A stretch of DNA of 64,000 bases, from the NCBI RefSeq assembly GCF_004295485.1, contig NZ_CP036164.1, forward strand, positions 2,294,001-2,358,000, in the 5' to 3' direction. The notes below the pieces were generated by a model, which ran no database searches, was not told the DNA's origin, and worked only from the letters and a program-made list of their open reading frames with translations. Positions 26,001-33,737 of this stretch are shown here, piece by piece. This DNA comes from Janibacter limosus (lineage in GTDB: Bacteria > Actinomycetota > Actinomycetes > Actinomycetales > Dermatophilaceae). A program made the translations under genes and the position numbers. Position 1 is the first letter of the stretch; each line of letters opens with the position of its first letter.

Positions 26001-26931
26001 CCTCGGTGGGGCCGTAGGTGTTCCACACCTCGCGGCCCGGCGCCTGGAGGCGCGCGGCCAGCTCGGCCGGGCAGGCCTCGCCCCCCATGATGAGCAGCCG
26101 GACCCGCTCCAGCGAGCTCGGCGGCCACAGCGAGACGAGGGTCGGCACGGTCGAGACGATGGTGATCTCGTTGGCCAGCAGCCACGGGCCGACGTCGACG
26201 CCCGAGCGCACGAGCGAGCGGGGTGCGGGCACGAGACAGGCGCCGTAGGCCCAGGCCAGCCACATCTCCTCGCAGCTGGCGTCGAAGGCGACGGACAGCC
26301 CGGCCATCACCCGGTCCCCCGGGGCGATCGGGTCGTCGACGAGAAACATCTGCGACTCGGCGTCGACGAAGGCGGCCGCGTTGCGGTGGGTGACGGCCAC
26401 CCCCTTCGGCTTGCCCGTGGAGCCGGACGTGAAGATCACCCAGGCGTCGTCCCCGGTCCCGGGATGCGCCGGGTCGCGCGTCGGGCGCCCTTGTCCCGCA
26501 AGGGTGGTGGAGATGACCAGGTCGTTGCCGATGACGGCCGCGGCACCGGACTCCTCGAAGACCACCCGCGCCCGCTCGTCGGGGTCGTCCGCGTCGACGG
26601 GGACATAGGCCGCGCCCGCGACGAGGATCCCGATGATGGCCACGTAGAGGTCGGTCGAGCCGGAGCGGATGCGCACCCCGACCTTGTCCCCCCGCCCGAT
26701 CCCGAGCTCGGCCAGCTGCTCGGCCACCGCCGATGCCGCCTCGCCAAGCTCGGCGTAGGTCAGCTTCTCCCTGCCGCTGTCGACGGCCGGCGCGTCCGGG
26801 TGCTCGGCGACGACCCCGGTGAAGATGTCCACGAGGGTGCGCGGGGACGGCGCCCGGTCGCCCGCGAGGAGCGACGGCGGCACGGGCGAAGGGGAGGTCA
26901 CCGGCGCATCGTGGACTGCGAAGGTGAACAT
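23029..26931 (-). CDS. Pls/PosA-type poly-amino-acid synthetase
   Basis: A 1300-residue membrane NRPS-like protein. An adenylation domain (residues ~25-520; FTSGSTGKPKGVAVTHRNA near 166, NTYGPTEATV, YRSGDVVR, RTSGKVDRDALP) is followed by a carrier domain (DFFDLGGGSLTAAQVVSRL, phosphopantetheine Ser near 547). Then come membrane helices alternating with three soluble left-handed beta-helix-like, acetyltransferase-type modules (hexapeptide runs such as IGATARIGARSTISPGSVIG). This is the architecture of epsilon-poly-lysine synthetase Pls and PosA, which make isopeptide homopolymers without a condensation domain. The amino acid used cannot be read safely. ATG at 26931 lacks a clear Shine-Dalgarno. 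It is followed by the M1 peptidase. Confidence 0.88.
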   Translation of the reverse strand: MFTFAVHDAPVTSPSPVPPSLLAGDRAPSPRTLVDIFTGVVAEHPDAPAVDSGREKLTYAELGEAASAVAEQLAELGIGRGDKVGVRIRSGSTDLYVAIIGILVAGAAYVPVDADDPDERARVVFEESGAAAVIGNDLVISTTLAGQGRPTRDPAHPGTGDDAWVIFTSGSTGKPKGVAVTHRNAAAFVDAESQMFLVDDPIAPGDRVMAGLSVAFDASCEEMWLAWAYGACLVPAPRSLVRSGVDVGPWLLANEITIVSTVPTLVSLWPPSSLERVRLLIMGGEACPAELAARLQAPGREVWNTYGPTEATVVACGAMLDGSDPVRIGLPLAGWDLAVVDAQGHPVAEGESGELIIGGVGLARYLDPAKDAEKYAAMPTLGWERAYRSGDVVRNDPLGLVFAGRADDQIKLGGRRIELGEIDEQLLRLPGVVSAAAAVRSTQAGNKLLVGYLTADAHFDAARARDLLRERMPAALVPRLAVVDELPTRTSGKVDRDALPWPLPTSDDTPATGQLGQTEQWIAGLWVEIIGAQVSDPSVDFFDLGGGSLTAAQVVSRLRERNPETTVGDLYAHPTLGDLAAWLDESAAASTMVLTNRKVRPIRTRTQVAQLVAMVPLRALAGMRWVAWLLLGSTIGHVVLPWLPAFPFWLVAITTALFLTAPGRMALAALLARLVLRGVRPGSHPRGGKIHLRLWLAGRIQDELAAASLSGAVWFRWYATLLGAKIGEGVDLHALPPVTGWLDVGPGASIEPEVDLLGHWIDGDRVHVGPITIGATARIGARSTISPGSVIGPGAEVAPGSHVMGVVTQDEFWSGAPAEPHGRARGPWSAQAAPAPRTWLLGYAVLALLIASLPGIATLAAGALLWPAVAGSDGLGEALRSALPWLPLVALAGYLVLALLVLGLTRLLGTLVQPGHYPVRSAPGLAIWGTIRLLDEARDWLFPIYSSAFTPIWLRLLGARIGEGVEASTVMLIPKLVRVGDHAFLADDTMIGSYELGGGWIRVERVKVGKRSFVGNSGMLAPGRRVPKRSLVAVLSAAPGRGVAKAGQSYIGSPPRRLRRTADDQDSSRTYDPPMRLKVMRALVELCRAVPLWCSVALNLAVGVVLLALIDRSLWVAVLLAGPVMIIGSHVAAGVTLVAKWVLVGRHRAGEHELWTPFVWRNELADTFTEMLAAPWFARITAGTPALNVWLRLMGSHVGTGVWCDTYWLPESDLVRLGDGATVNHGCVVQTHLFHDRVLSMDSVVLEAGATLGPNSVILPSSSIGRDATVGPASLVMRGEGVPSRTRWIGNPIGPWEESE

Positions 26932-26970
26932 CTGGCGATGGCGCGCCGGAATAGCGCGTCGGGCACACTG

Positions 26971-26988
26971 GTTGATTGAATCGACAAC
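26971..26988. promoter_or_regulatory. GTTG-N10-CAAC dyad upstream of LLM oxidoreductase
   Basis: GTTGATTGAATCGACAAC lies 31 nt before the ATG at 27020 in the divergent region with the synthetase. It resembles the GTT-N5-AAC dyads at 28776 and 28817. Confidence 0.45.
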
Positions 26989-27019
26989 AATTTCTCCCCT
27001 CTCCGACCGGAAGGCCGCG

Positions 27020-28123
27020 ATGACCACGCCCATCACCCAGATCGAGCTCGGTCTCGACACCTTCGGCGACATCCCCGAGGACGGTCGCGGCGCCCTCGTC
27101 TCGGAGGCCGAGGCGATCCGCCGGGTCATCGAGGAGGGCGTGCTCGCCGACCAGGTGGGCGTCGACGTCATCGCGCTCGGTGAGCACCACCGGTCCGACT
27201 ACGCGATCTCCTCCCCCGAGACCGTGCTCGCCGGCCTCGCGACGCGCACCGAGCGGATCAAGCTCGCGTCCGGCGTGACCGTGCTGTCGTCCGACGACCC
27301 GGTCCGCGTCTTCCAGCGCTTCTCCACCGTCGACGCGATGTCCGGCGGCCGCGCCCAGGTGATCCTCGGCCGCGGCTCCTTCACCGAGTCCTTCCCGCTC
27401 TTCGGCTTCGACCTCGCCGACTACGACACCCTCTTCGAGGAGAAGATCCAGCTCTTCTCCGAGCTGCTCAAGGAGGAGCCGGTCACCTGGCAGGGCACGA
27501 CGCGCTCGCCGCTCACCGACGCGCAGGTCCACCCGCGCACCGAGTCGGGTCACCTCGACACCTGGGTGGGCGTCGGCGGGTCGCCCCAGTCGGTCATCCG
27601 CGCCGCACGCTACGACCTGCCCCTCATGCTGGCGATCATCGGCGGCTCCCCGGCGCGCTTCGCCCCCTATGTCGACCTCTACCGACGGGCCGCGGCGCAG
27701 TACGGCACGACCCCGCACCCGGTGGGCATGCACTCGCACGGCTTCGTCGCCGACACCGACCAGGCGGCGGCGGACATCGTCTGGCCGCACTACAAGCGCA
27801 ACCGTGACCGGCTCGGCGCCGAACGCGGCTGGCCGCCGGTGACACGCGAGTCCTTCGAGGACGAGATCGCCCACGGGTCCCTGTACATCGGCTCACCCGA
27901 GACCGTCGCCCAGCGCATCGCCGGCGCCCTGCGCGCCATCGACGCCCGACGGTTCGACCTCGTCTACACGAGCGGCAGCACCCCGGTCGACGACCGGCTG
28001 CGCGCCGTCGAGCTGTACGGCCGCGAGGTCGCGCCGCGCGTGCGCGAGCTGCTCGCCGACCTGACCGAGACCGACGCGGCCGACCATGCGACCGCGACGA
28101 CGAGCGAAGGGGGTCGGCCATGA
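27020..28123 (+). CDS. LLM-class flavin-dependent oxidoreductase
   Basis: A 367-residue luciferase-like (TIM-barrel) monooxygenase or reductase. Diagnostic stretches are [45 protein letters not shown] and the C-terminal [12 protein letters not shown]. It uses FMNH2 or F420H2; the subgroup cannot be decided. It overlaps the next gene by four bases. A GTTG/CAAC dyad lies upstream. GAAGGCCGCG before the ATG is a weak ribosome site. Confidence 0.88.
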   Translation: MTTPITQIELGLDTFGDIPEDGRGALVSEAEAIRRVIEEGVLADQVGVDVIALGEHHRSDYAISSPETVLAGLATRTERIKLASGVTVLSSDDPVRVFQRFSTVDAMSGGRAQVILGRGSFTESFPLFGFDLADYDTLFEEKIQLFSELLKEEPVTWQGTTRSPLTDAQVHPRTESGHLDTWVGVGGSPQSVIRAARYDLPLMLAIIGGSPARFAPYVDLYRRAAAQYGTTPHPVGMHSHGFVADTDQAAADIVWPHYKRNRDRLGAERGWPPVTRESFEDEIAHGSLYIGSPETVAQRIAGALRAIDARRFDLVYTSGSTPVDDRLRAVELYGREVAPRVRELLADLTETDAADHATATTSEGGRP

Positions 28124-28758
28124 GCACCATCGGGATCCTCGGCGCCGGCAAGCTGGGCACCGTCCTCGCCCGGCTGGCCGTCGCCGCCGGTCACGAGGTG
28201 CTCGTCGCCGGCTCGGGCGACCCCGAGCGCATCGCCCTGACCGTCGAGGTGCTGGCACCCGGCGCCGAGGCGACGACCGCCGCGGACGCCGCCGCCCGCG
28301 CGGACGCCGTCATCCTCGCCCTCCCGCTGGGCAAGCACACGAGCCTCCCGGCCGAGGCTCTCGCCGGCAGGCTCGTCATCGACGCGATGAACTACTGGTG
28401 GGAGGTCGACGGCGTCCGCGACGACCTGACCGACCCGCGCACGACCACCAGCGAGATCGTGCGGGAGCACCTGCCGACCACGCGCGTGGTCAAGGCGCTC
28501 AACCACATGGGTTACCACGACCTCGAGGACGGTGCCCGGCCCGCAGGCGCCGAGGGCCGCAAGGCCATCGCGATCGCTGGTGACGCAGCCGATGACGTCG
28601 CGGAGGCCGCCCGCCTCGTCGACGAGCTCGGCTTCGACCCGGTGACCATCGGGGCGTTGGCCGAGGGACGCGCGCTCGAGCCGGGGCGACCGGCCTTCGG
28701 CGCGAACGTCGACGCAGCTGCGCTGCGCGATCTCGTCGGTGTCGCGGCACGGGGCTGA
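28120..28758 (+). CDS. NADP-binding oxidoreductase, F420-reductase-like
   Basis: A 212-residue Rossmann protein ([21 protein letters not shown]) of the group annotated as NADPH-dependent F420 reductase-like. [22 protein letters not shown] and [15 protein letters not shown] are typical. ATGA overlap with the preceding luciferase-like gene shows an operon. It would handle reduced nicotinamide for the neighbouring flavin/F420 enzyme, which is an inference. Confidence 0.82.
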   Translation: MSTIGILGAGKLGTVLARLAVAAGHEVLVAGSGDPERIALTVEVLAPGAEATTAADAAARADAVILALPLGKHTSLPAEALAGRLVIDAMNYWWEVDGVRDDLTDPRTTTSEIVREHLPTTRVVKALNHMGYHDLEDGARPAGAEGRKAIAIAGDAADDVAEAARLVDELGFDPVTIGALAEGRALEPGRPAFGANVDAAALRDLVGVAARG

Positions 28759-28775
28759 CCCCTTCGAACTCTTTG

Positions 28776-28827
28776 GTTGACGCAACAACTAAATATCGCT
28801 ATAGTGGAGCCACATAGTTAAATCAAC
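28776..28827 (+). promoter_or_regulatory. Promoter with two operator-like dyads
   Basis: TTGACG (28777-28782) and TATAGT (28800-28805) are separated by exactly 17 bp, an unusually good housekeeping promoter. GTTGACGCAAC (28776-28786) overlaps the -35 and GTTAAATCAAC (28817-28827) lies just after the -10. Both fit GTT-N5-AAC and suit a MarR-type repressor. Confidence 0.75.
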
Positions 28828-28845
28828 AACTTTTCAGGAGTCACC

Positions 28846-29421
28846 ATGACGAGCATCTCCATCATCGGCACCGGCACCATGGGCAGCGCCATCGCGGCGG
28901 TCGCCGAGCGCGGCAACCACAGCGTGCAGCTCCTCGGCTCCTCCGACCAAGGCGTCGCCGTGACCGGTGACATCGTCGTCCTCGCTGTCCCCCACACCGC
29001 CGTCCACGAGATCATCGCCACCCGCGGCGAGCAGCTCTCCGGCAAGGTCGTGGTCGACCTGACCAACCCGGTCGACTTCGCGACGATGGACTCGCTTGTC
29101 GTGCCCGCCGACAGCTCCATGGCAGCCGAGATCGCCGCGGCGCTCCCGTCGGCCAAGGTCGTCAAGGCCTTCAACACCAACTTCGCCAGCACCCTGGCCG
29201 AGGGCACCGTGGGCCCACTGCAGACGACGGCCCTGATCGCCGGTGACGACGATGCCGCCAAGCAGTCCCTGACCGAGGTCCTCACCTCCGGTGGGCTCAA
29301 GGTCATCGACGCGGGCGCCCTCAAGCGCGCCCGCGAGCTCGAGGCCATCGGCTTCCTGCAGATCACCCTCGCCGCCCGCGAGAAGTTCGCCTGGACGGAG
29401 GGCTTCGGCGTCATCAGCTGA
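28846..29421 (+). CDS. NADP-binding oxidoreductase, F420-reductase-like (second)
   Basis: A 191-residue Rossmann protein starting MTSISIIGTGTMGSAIAAVA, with DIVVLAVPHTAVHEII, DLTNPVDF and VVKAFNTNFAS. It is a paralogue of the 28120 gene in the NADPH:F420 oxidoreductase-like family. It has its own strong promoter with two dyads and a CAGGAG ribosome site. It is the first gene of a set with a VOC protein and an esterase. Confidence 0.85.
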   Translation: MTSISIIGTGTMGSAIAAVAERGNHSVQLLGSSDQGVAVTGDIVVLAVPHTAVHEIIATRGEQLSGKVVVDLTNPVDFATMDSLVVPADSSMAAEIAAALPSAKVVKAFNTNFASTLAEGTVGPLQTTALIAGDDDAAKQSLTEVLTSGGLKVIDAGALKRARELEAIGFLQITLAAREKFAWTEGFGVIS

Positions 29422-29487
29422 CCCGGCCTCCCCCCTTCGCCAGGCCCTCCCCCTTCGTCCCACGCCAGCTCCAAAGGAGTCGTGCCC

Positions 29488-30000
29488 ATGCCCATCCCAG
29501 CCGTCCGCCTCAACCACGCGGTGCTCTTCGTCGCCGACGTCGAGCGCTCCATCGCCTTCTACCGCAACGCCTTCGGTGCCGAGACCGTCGCCTACGAGCC
29601 GCGCATGCGCGCCGCCTTCCTGCGGATGCCCCGCTCGACCAACCACCACGACCTCGGGCTCTTCGGCGTCGGCGCCCAGCCGCCCCGCGAGCGCGGCTCG
29701 ATCGGGCTGTACCACCTCGCCTGGCAGGTCGACACGATCGAGGACCTCGACGAGGCCCGGCGGACCCTTGTCGGGCTCGGTGCCCATGTCGGCGAGTCCA
29801 GCCACGGCGCGACCAAGAGCGTGTACGCCGCGGACCCGGACGGCAACGAGTTCGAGGTCATGTGGATGCTGCCGCAGAGCGAGTGGGGCTCCTACGACAA
29901 CGCGGCGCCCGTGGAGGCCCTGGACCTGCCCGCCGAGATCGAGCGCTGGGCCGGCGTGGCCACCGCTGGCGAGCTCGTCCCGCGCGAGGTGACCGCGTGA
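29488..30000 (+). CDS. VOC-family (glyoxalase/dioxygenase-like) protein
   Basis: A 170-residue vicinal-oxygen-chelate protein. VRLNHAVLFVADVERSIAFYRNAFG, LYHLAWQVDTIEDL and the C-terminal DPDGNEFEVMW supply the metal ligands H, H and E. It resembles MhqO-type proteins that act on quinone or catechol adducts. ATG at 29488 has AAGGAG eight bases upstream; the GTG at 29482 is too close. It overlaps the esterase start by four bases. Confidence 0.85.
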   Translation: MPIPAVRLNHAVLFVADVERSIAFYRNAFGAETVAYEPRMRAAFLRMPRSTNHHDLGLFGVGAQPPRERGSIGLYHLAWQVDTIEDLDEARRTLVGLGAHVGESSHGATKSVYAADPDGNEFEVMWMLPQSEWGSYDNAAPVEALDLPAEIERWAGVATAGELVPREVTA

Positions 30001-30647
30001 GCGCGCAGTTCGCCCCAGCCGTCGCCGCATTCCTCGGCGAGGACGACCCGACCAAGCCGCTCGTCGTGCTGCTGCACGGCCGAGGGTCCGACGAGCGGCA
30101 GATCCTCTCCCTCGCGGCCCACCTGCCGGCCGGGCCCTCGTACGCCGCCGTCCGTGCCCCGATCGCCGAAGGGGGTGGCTTCGCCTGGTTCGCCAACCGC
30201 GGCATCGGTCGCCCCGTCGCCGAGTCGCTCACGGACACCATGGCGTGGTTCCGTACCTGGCTCGACGAGGTGGCCCCGACCGGGCGGCCGGTCGTGCTCA
30301 TCGGCTTCAGCGGCGGCGGGGCCTTCGCCGGCGGGCTCGTCCTCGAGGACCCGCAGCGCTACGCAGGTGCGGCGATCCTCTACGCCACCCTCCCCTTCGA
30401 CGCCGGCGTGCCCGTCACAGCGCAACGCCTGGACGGCCTACCCGTCCTCGTCGCCCAGGGCGACAGCGACCACGTCATCCCGCGCGAGCTGCTCGACGGC
30501 ACCTGGACCTATCTGCACGACGAGTCCGGCGCCCTGGTGACCGCCCACCGCGATGCGGGGGGCCACGGCATCACGCAGGCGAGCCTGGTCGTGCTGGTCG
30601 GCTGGCTGAAGGCGCTCGCCGGCCGACCCACGCCCGACCCGACCTGA
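29997..30647 (+). CDS. Carboxylesterase/dienelactone-hydrolase-like protein
   Basis: A 216-residue alpha/beta hydrolase of the phospholipase/carboxylesterase family. LVVLLHGRGSDERQIL, the nucleophile elbow IGFSGGGAF, the acid in AQGDSDHVIP and the histidine in GGHGIT are all in place. It resembles MhqD-type esterases, which sit next to VOC proteins in quinone-response operons. GTG start overlaps the VOC stop (GTGA). Confidence 0.87.
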   Translation: MSAQFAPAVAAFLGEDDPTKPLVVLLHGRGSDERQILSLAAHLPAGPSYAAVRAPIAEGGGFAWFANRGIGRPVAESLTDTMAWFRTWLDEVAPTGRPVVLIGFSGGGAFAGGLVLEDPQRYAGAAILYATLPFDAGVPVTAQRLDGLPVLVAQGDSDHVIPRELLDGTWTYLHDESGALVTAHRDAGGHGITQASLVVLVGWLKALAGRPTPDPT

Positions 30648-30654
30648 ACCCGAC

Positions 30655-32199
30655 TCAGGTGGTCGACTGGTGCTGCGTACTCGCGGGCACAGAGCACGAG
30701 GTGACCACCCGAGCCGGTTCAGGTTCAGCGATAGGTCGCCTCGCCTTGACCGATCCGCCGAAGCGCGGCAGCAGGGCACGCGCAGACCTGGCCCGCACCG
30801 CACCGGTCCACACACCGGCCCCGTAGGCCAGGTCGTCGAGCCGTCTGTCCACGAGGAAGCTCAAGGGATCGAGATCAGGACGCACGCGTCTGCACTCCGA
30901 GATCGCGTCGGCGACGGCGGCGACCGCGACGATGCGACGAACTCGTGGCGACACCAGGGCCGCAGGCAGCACGACGGGCCACCAGTGCCGCAACGCCAGC
31001 GCACCCGACTGCTCGAGCGAGCCACGAGCTGCGTCATACGACAGGCGAGCGGCGATCTGCCCCGCGGTCGACCAGCTCAGGGGCACGTCATCGCCCGAGG
31101 AGCGCAGACGCGTCGCGAGGCGCGCGGTGATGGTGGCCCAGATGAGCCCCGCCACGGGCAGGCTCCACCGACGCTGGGCGATGACCGCCGCCGCAAGGGC
31201 TGCGGTCCAGGGAGTGAAGACCGCGGGCGCCACCGCATCCCCGTGCCGTGATGCGAGCGGCGCAGCACTCGTGCCGTACACCGCCTTGCGGGTCAGCCAG
31301 GACGACGCGGTGGCGCGATGCTCGTGGCGCACGAAGGCAGCCGGCTCGTAGCGGACCCGGTGCCCCGCCGAGGTGAGCCGCCAGACAAGGTCGACGTCTT
31401 CGCCCACGCGCATCTCCTCGGAGAACCCTGCGCAGGACTCGAAGACACCACGGCGCACGACGACGCAGGCGCTGGGCAGCCACGCCACCCGGCTCAGCGG
31501 CCTGACCAACGCCGGGTCGGGCCCCCGGTCGAGTGACGACATCGCGGCCTCGTAGCGCGTCAGCGCGCCGCTCCCGTGCGCCCTCGCGGACCTGGGCTCG
31601 AGGCCGAGGATGCGCGGCGCGACCATCGCGAGCCGGGGGTCGGCGAAGTGGCGCAGCAACACCTCGAAGGTCCCGGGACCGGGTACGACGTCGGAGTCGA
31701 CGAAGGCGACGAAGGGGGTCCGGGTCGCCTCGAACCCACGGTTCCGCGCTCCCGCCGGCCCGCCATTGGTGGGGAGAGTCAAGACCTCTGCGCCGTGCCG
31801 CTCCGCCGTCGCGGTCACCAGATCCGGCCGCTCCGAGGCGTCGTCCACCACCAGGACGTGCACCCCGGTGGGCAGGGCAGCGAGCAGACGATCAAGCTGC
31901 CGACTTCGGTCCCGCACCGGGACCACCACGGACATCTCGTCGAGCGAGATGGGGGGCAACGACGCAGGGGCCGGGTCCATCAGGCCCGAGTCAAGGAGTC
32001 GCTCAGCGAGCACAGCGGTCCCGGCGCCCACATCCAGCTCGTCGCCGTCGAGCATCGCCAGAGCCCTTGCCGACAGTCGCATCAACCGTCCCGGGCTCCC
32101 GCCGACCAGTACCCGCCCGTCGTCGTACCGCCGCACGTGCTCGTTGAGGCGCAGGCGAGCACCGTGCGGAAGCCCGGTCGACGGTGACACTGCACTCAC
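30655..32199 (-). CDS. mftF: Mycofactocin glycosyltransferase MftF
   Basis: A 514-residue family-2 glycosyltransferase. An N-terminal ~85-residue domain precedes the GT-A fold, with VVVPVRDRSRQLDRLL, the VVDDAS, FVDSDVVPGPG (DxD) and EEMRVGEDVDLVWRL motifs; hydrophobic segments lie near residues 330-370. MftF adds an oligoglucan chain to premycofactocin. It is the last gene of the cluster, its GTG overlapping the SDR stop. Confidence 0.9.
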   Translation of the reverse strand: MSAVSPSTGLPHGARLRLNEHVRRYDDGRVLVGGSPGRLMRLSARALAMLDGDELDVGAGTAVLAERLLDSGLMDPAPASLPPISLDEMSVVVPVRDRSRQLDRLLAALPTGVHVLVVDDASERPDLVTATAERHGAEVLTLPTNGGPAGARNRGFEATRTPFVAFVDSDVVPGPGTFEVLLRHFADPRLAMVAPRILGLEPRSARAHGSGALTRYEAAMSSLDRGPDPALVRPLSRVAWLPSACVVVRRGVFESCAGFSEEMRVGEDVDLVWRLTSAGHRVRYEPAAFVRHEHRATASSWLTRKAVYGTSAAPLASRHGDAVAPAVFTPWTAALAAAVIAQRRWSLPVAGLIWATITARLATRLRSSGDDVPLSWSTAGQIAARLSYDAARGSLEQSGALALRHWWPVVLPAALVSPRVRRIVAVAAVADAISECRRVRPDLDPLSFLVDRRLDDLAYGAGVWTGAVRARSARALLPRFGGSVKARRPIAEPEPARVVTSCSVPASTQHQSTT

Positions 32200-32990
32200 C
32201 CGGCGAACCCACCGTCGGCCGCGACCACCGATCCGTTGAGCACGCCCCCGGCCGTCGAGCAGCAGAACGCGATCGTCACGGCCATCTCGGCCGGCCCGAT
32301 GACACGCCTGATCAGCTGCGACTCCGCCAGCTCGGACGAGTCAGCGAGCCCGTAGATGCTGGCGGTGGCGGCGAGCATCGCGGTGTCGGTGGACCCGGGC
32401 GAGACGGCGACCGCGGTGACCCCCGTGCCGACGAGGTCGGCCGCGAGTCCGCGAATGATGCCGAGTGCCGCGTGCTTGGACGCGTTGTAGGCGGAGAGAT
32501 GGAACAACCCGCGGCTCCCGGCTGCGGACACGACGGCGACGAACCGGCAGCCGGACGGGTCCTGCTGGTCGAGCATGACGGGCACGGTGGCGGCCGCGGT
32601 GTTCCAGACACCCAGGGCGTTGACGTCCCACTGGGTCTGCAGGTCCTCTGCCGGCGTCTCCCACAGCGGCGCTCCACCGGCGATCACCCCGGCCGCAGCA
32701 ACCACAGCATCGAGGCGCCCGAACCGCGCAACCCCCGTGGCGACCGCTGCCCTCATCGCGGTGGGGTCCGAGACGTCGGCCACGACCGCCTCCACCCGGC
32801 CGGGGTCGAGGGCGGCCACCGCCGCCAGATCCTCGCGAGTCGCGAGCGGATAGCTGAGCCCGCTGTCGGCGCCCCGGCACGAGTCGATCGCGATCACCCG
32901 ATGTCCGGTACCGAGCAGCTCTGACACGGTCGCCGCGCCGATCCCCCGCGCCGCTCCGGTGACGAGGACCACCCGGTCGGCGGTCGTCAT
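32196..32990 (-). CDS. Mycofactocin-associated short-chain dehydrogenase
   Basis: A 264-residue classical SDR: VLVTGAARGIGAATV binds the nucleotide and the catalytic S-YNASK set is in VVSAAGSRGLFHLSAYNASK. The insert around DSCRGADSGLSYPLATREDL is typical of the mycofactocin-coupled SDR family, in which the nicotinamide is held tightly and mycofactocin accepts the electrons. It lies inside the mft operon with ATGA-type overlaps on both sides. Confidence 0.87.
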   Translation of the reverse strand: MTTADRVVLVTGAARGIGAATVSELLGTGHRVIAIDSCRGADSGLSYPLATREDLAAVAALDPGRVEAVVADVSDPTAMRAAVATGVARFGRLDAVVAAAGVIAGGAPLWETPAEDLQTQWDVNALGVWNTAAATVPVMLDQQDPSGCRFVAVVSAAGSRGLFHLSAYNASKHAALGIIRGLAADLVGTGVTAVAVSPGSTDTAMLAATASIYGLADSSELAESQLIRRVIGPAEMAVTIAFCCSTAGGVLNGSVVAADGGFAG

Positions 32991-33727
32991 GACTGTCTCT
33001 GCATGGCCGCCGGTGCCGCGCGATCCGACCCGCGCACCAGGCAACCACGGTCATCGACCACGGCGGACGTCAGTCGCTCGAGTGCGTCCTCGACGATCAG
33101 GTCGAGCAGTCGTACACCTTCCTCGGCTGTCGCGGTCGTCGGGTCACCGAGCACGCCGTTCGCGCTCACTGCGATCACCCCCTTCGTCATCAGGGTGGGG
33201 AGTACCTCCGCCAGGGGGCGGGTGTCACCGACCTCGGCCGCGCTCATGTCGACCGTGAGCGGGTCGAGGTGCAGCATGATCGAGGTCTCGGCATGGCCTG
33301 CATGCAGATCGAGCTCCTCGGTTGCGCACGGCAGCCATCGGGCGTGGTGTCCCTCGGCGCGCAGCTGCGTCACGGCCCCGCGCAGCGCGGCGAGGTTGCC
33401 CCCGTGGGTGTTGACGAAGGTGATCTCCCCGGCCCAGGAGCTCATCGACCTGACCAGCTCGACCAGGACGAGCTGCAGGACGTCGTTGCCGACCGACATC
33501 AGTCCGGGGAACCCCTGGTGCTCACCGGAGGCTCCGAACGCGACTGGCGGCGCGACATGTGTCGGACCCGGCACGGAGCCTGCGAGTCGTGAGGCCACGG
33601 CGACCGCGATCGCCGTATCCGTGCCGAGACCAAGATGCGGTCCGTGCTGCTCGGTCGACCCGATGGGGACCAGGACCCGGCAGCCGGGCTCCAGCGCCGT
33701 CCAGGTCGTCCGCGTCAGCATGCCCAC
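32987..33727 (-). CDS. mftE: Mycofactocin peptidase MftE (creatininase family)
   Basis: A 246-residue metallopeptidase. Metal-binding motifs IGSTEQHGPHLGLGTDT and FVNTHGGN are those of the creatininase fold, and HAGHAETS follows. MftE cuts the modified MftA to release the Val-Tyr-derived AHDP. GTG at 33727 is preferred because GGGAG lies six bases before it; ATG at 33721 is possible. Confidence 0.9.
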   Translation of the reverse strand: MGMLTRTTWTALEPGCRVLVPIGSTEQHGPHLGLGTDTAIAVAVASRLAGSVPGPTHVAPPVAFGASGEHQGFPGLMSVGNDVLQLVLVELVRSMSSWAGEITFVNTHGGNLAALRGAVTQLRAEGHHARWLPCATEELDLHAGHAETSIMLHLDPLTVDMSAAEVGDTRPLAEVLPTLMTKGVIAVSANGVLGDPTTATAEEGVRLLDLIVEDALERLTSAVVDDRGCLVRGSDRAAPAAMQRQS

Positions 33728-33737
33728 GAAAGGCTCC

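Noticed and set aside
23227..26979. A 1250-codon open frame on the plus strand
   Set aside because: It is the complement of the synthetase gene; composition is Gly/Arg/Asp-rich without domains, a GC-bias artefact.
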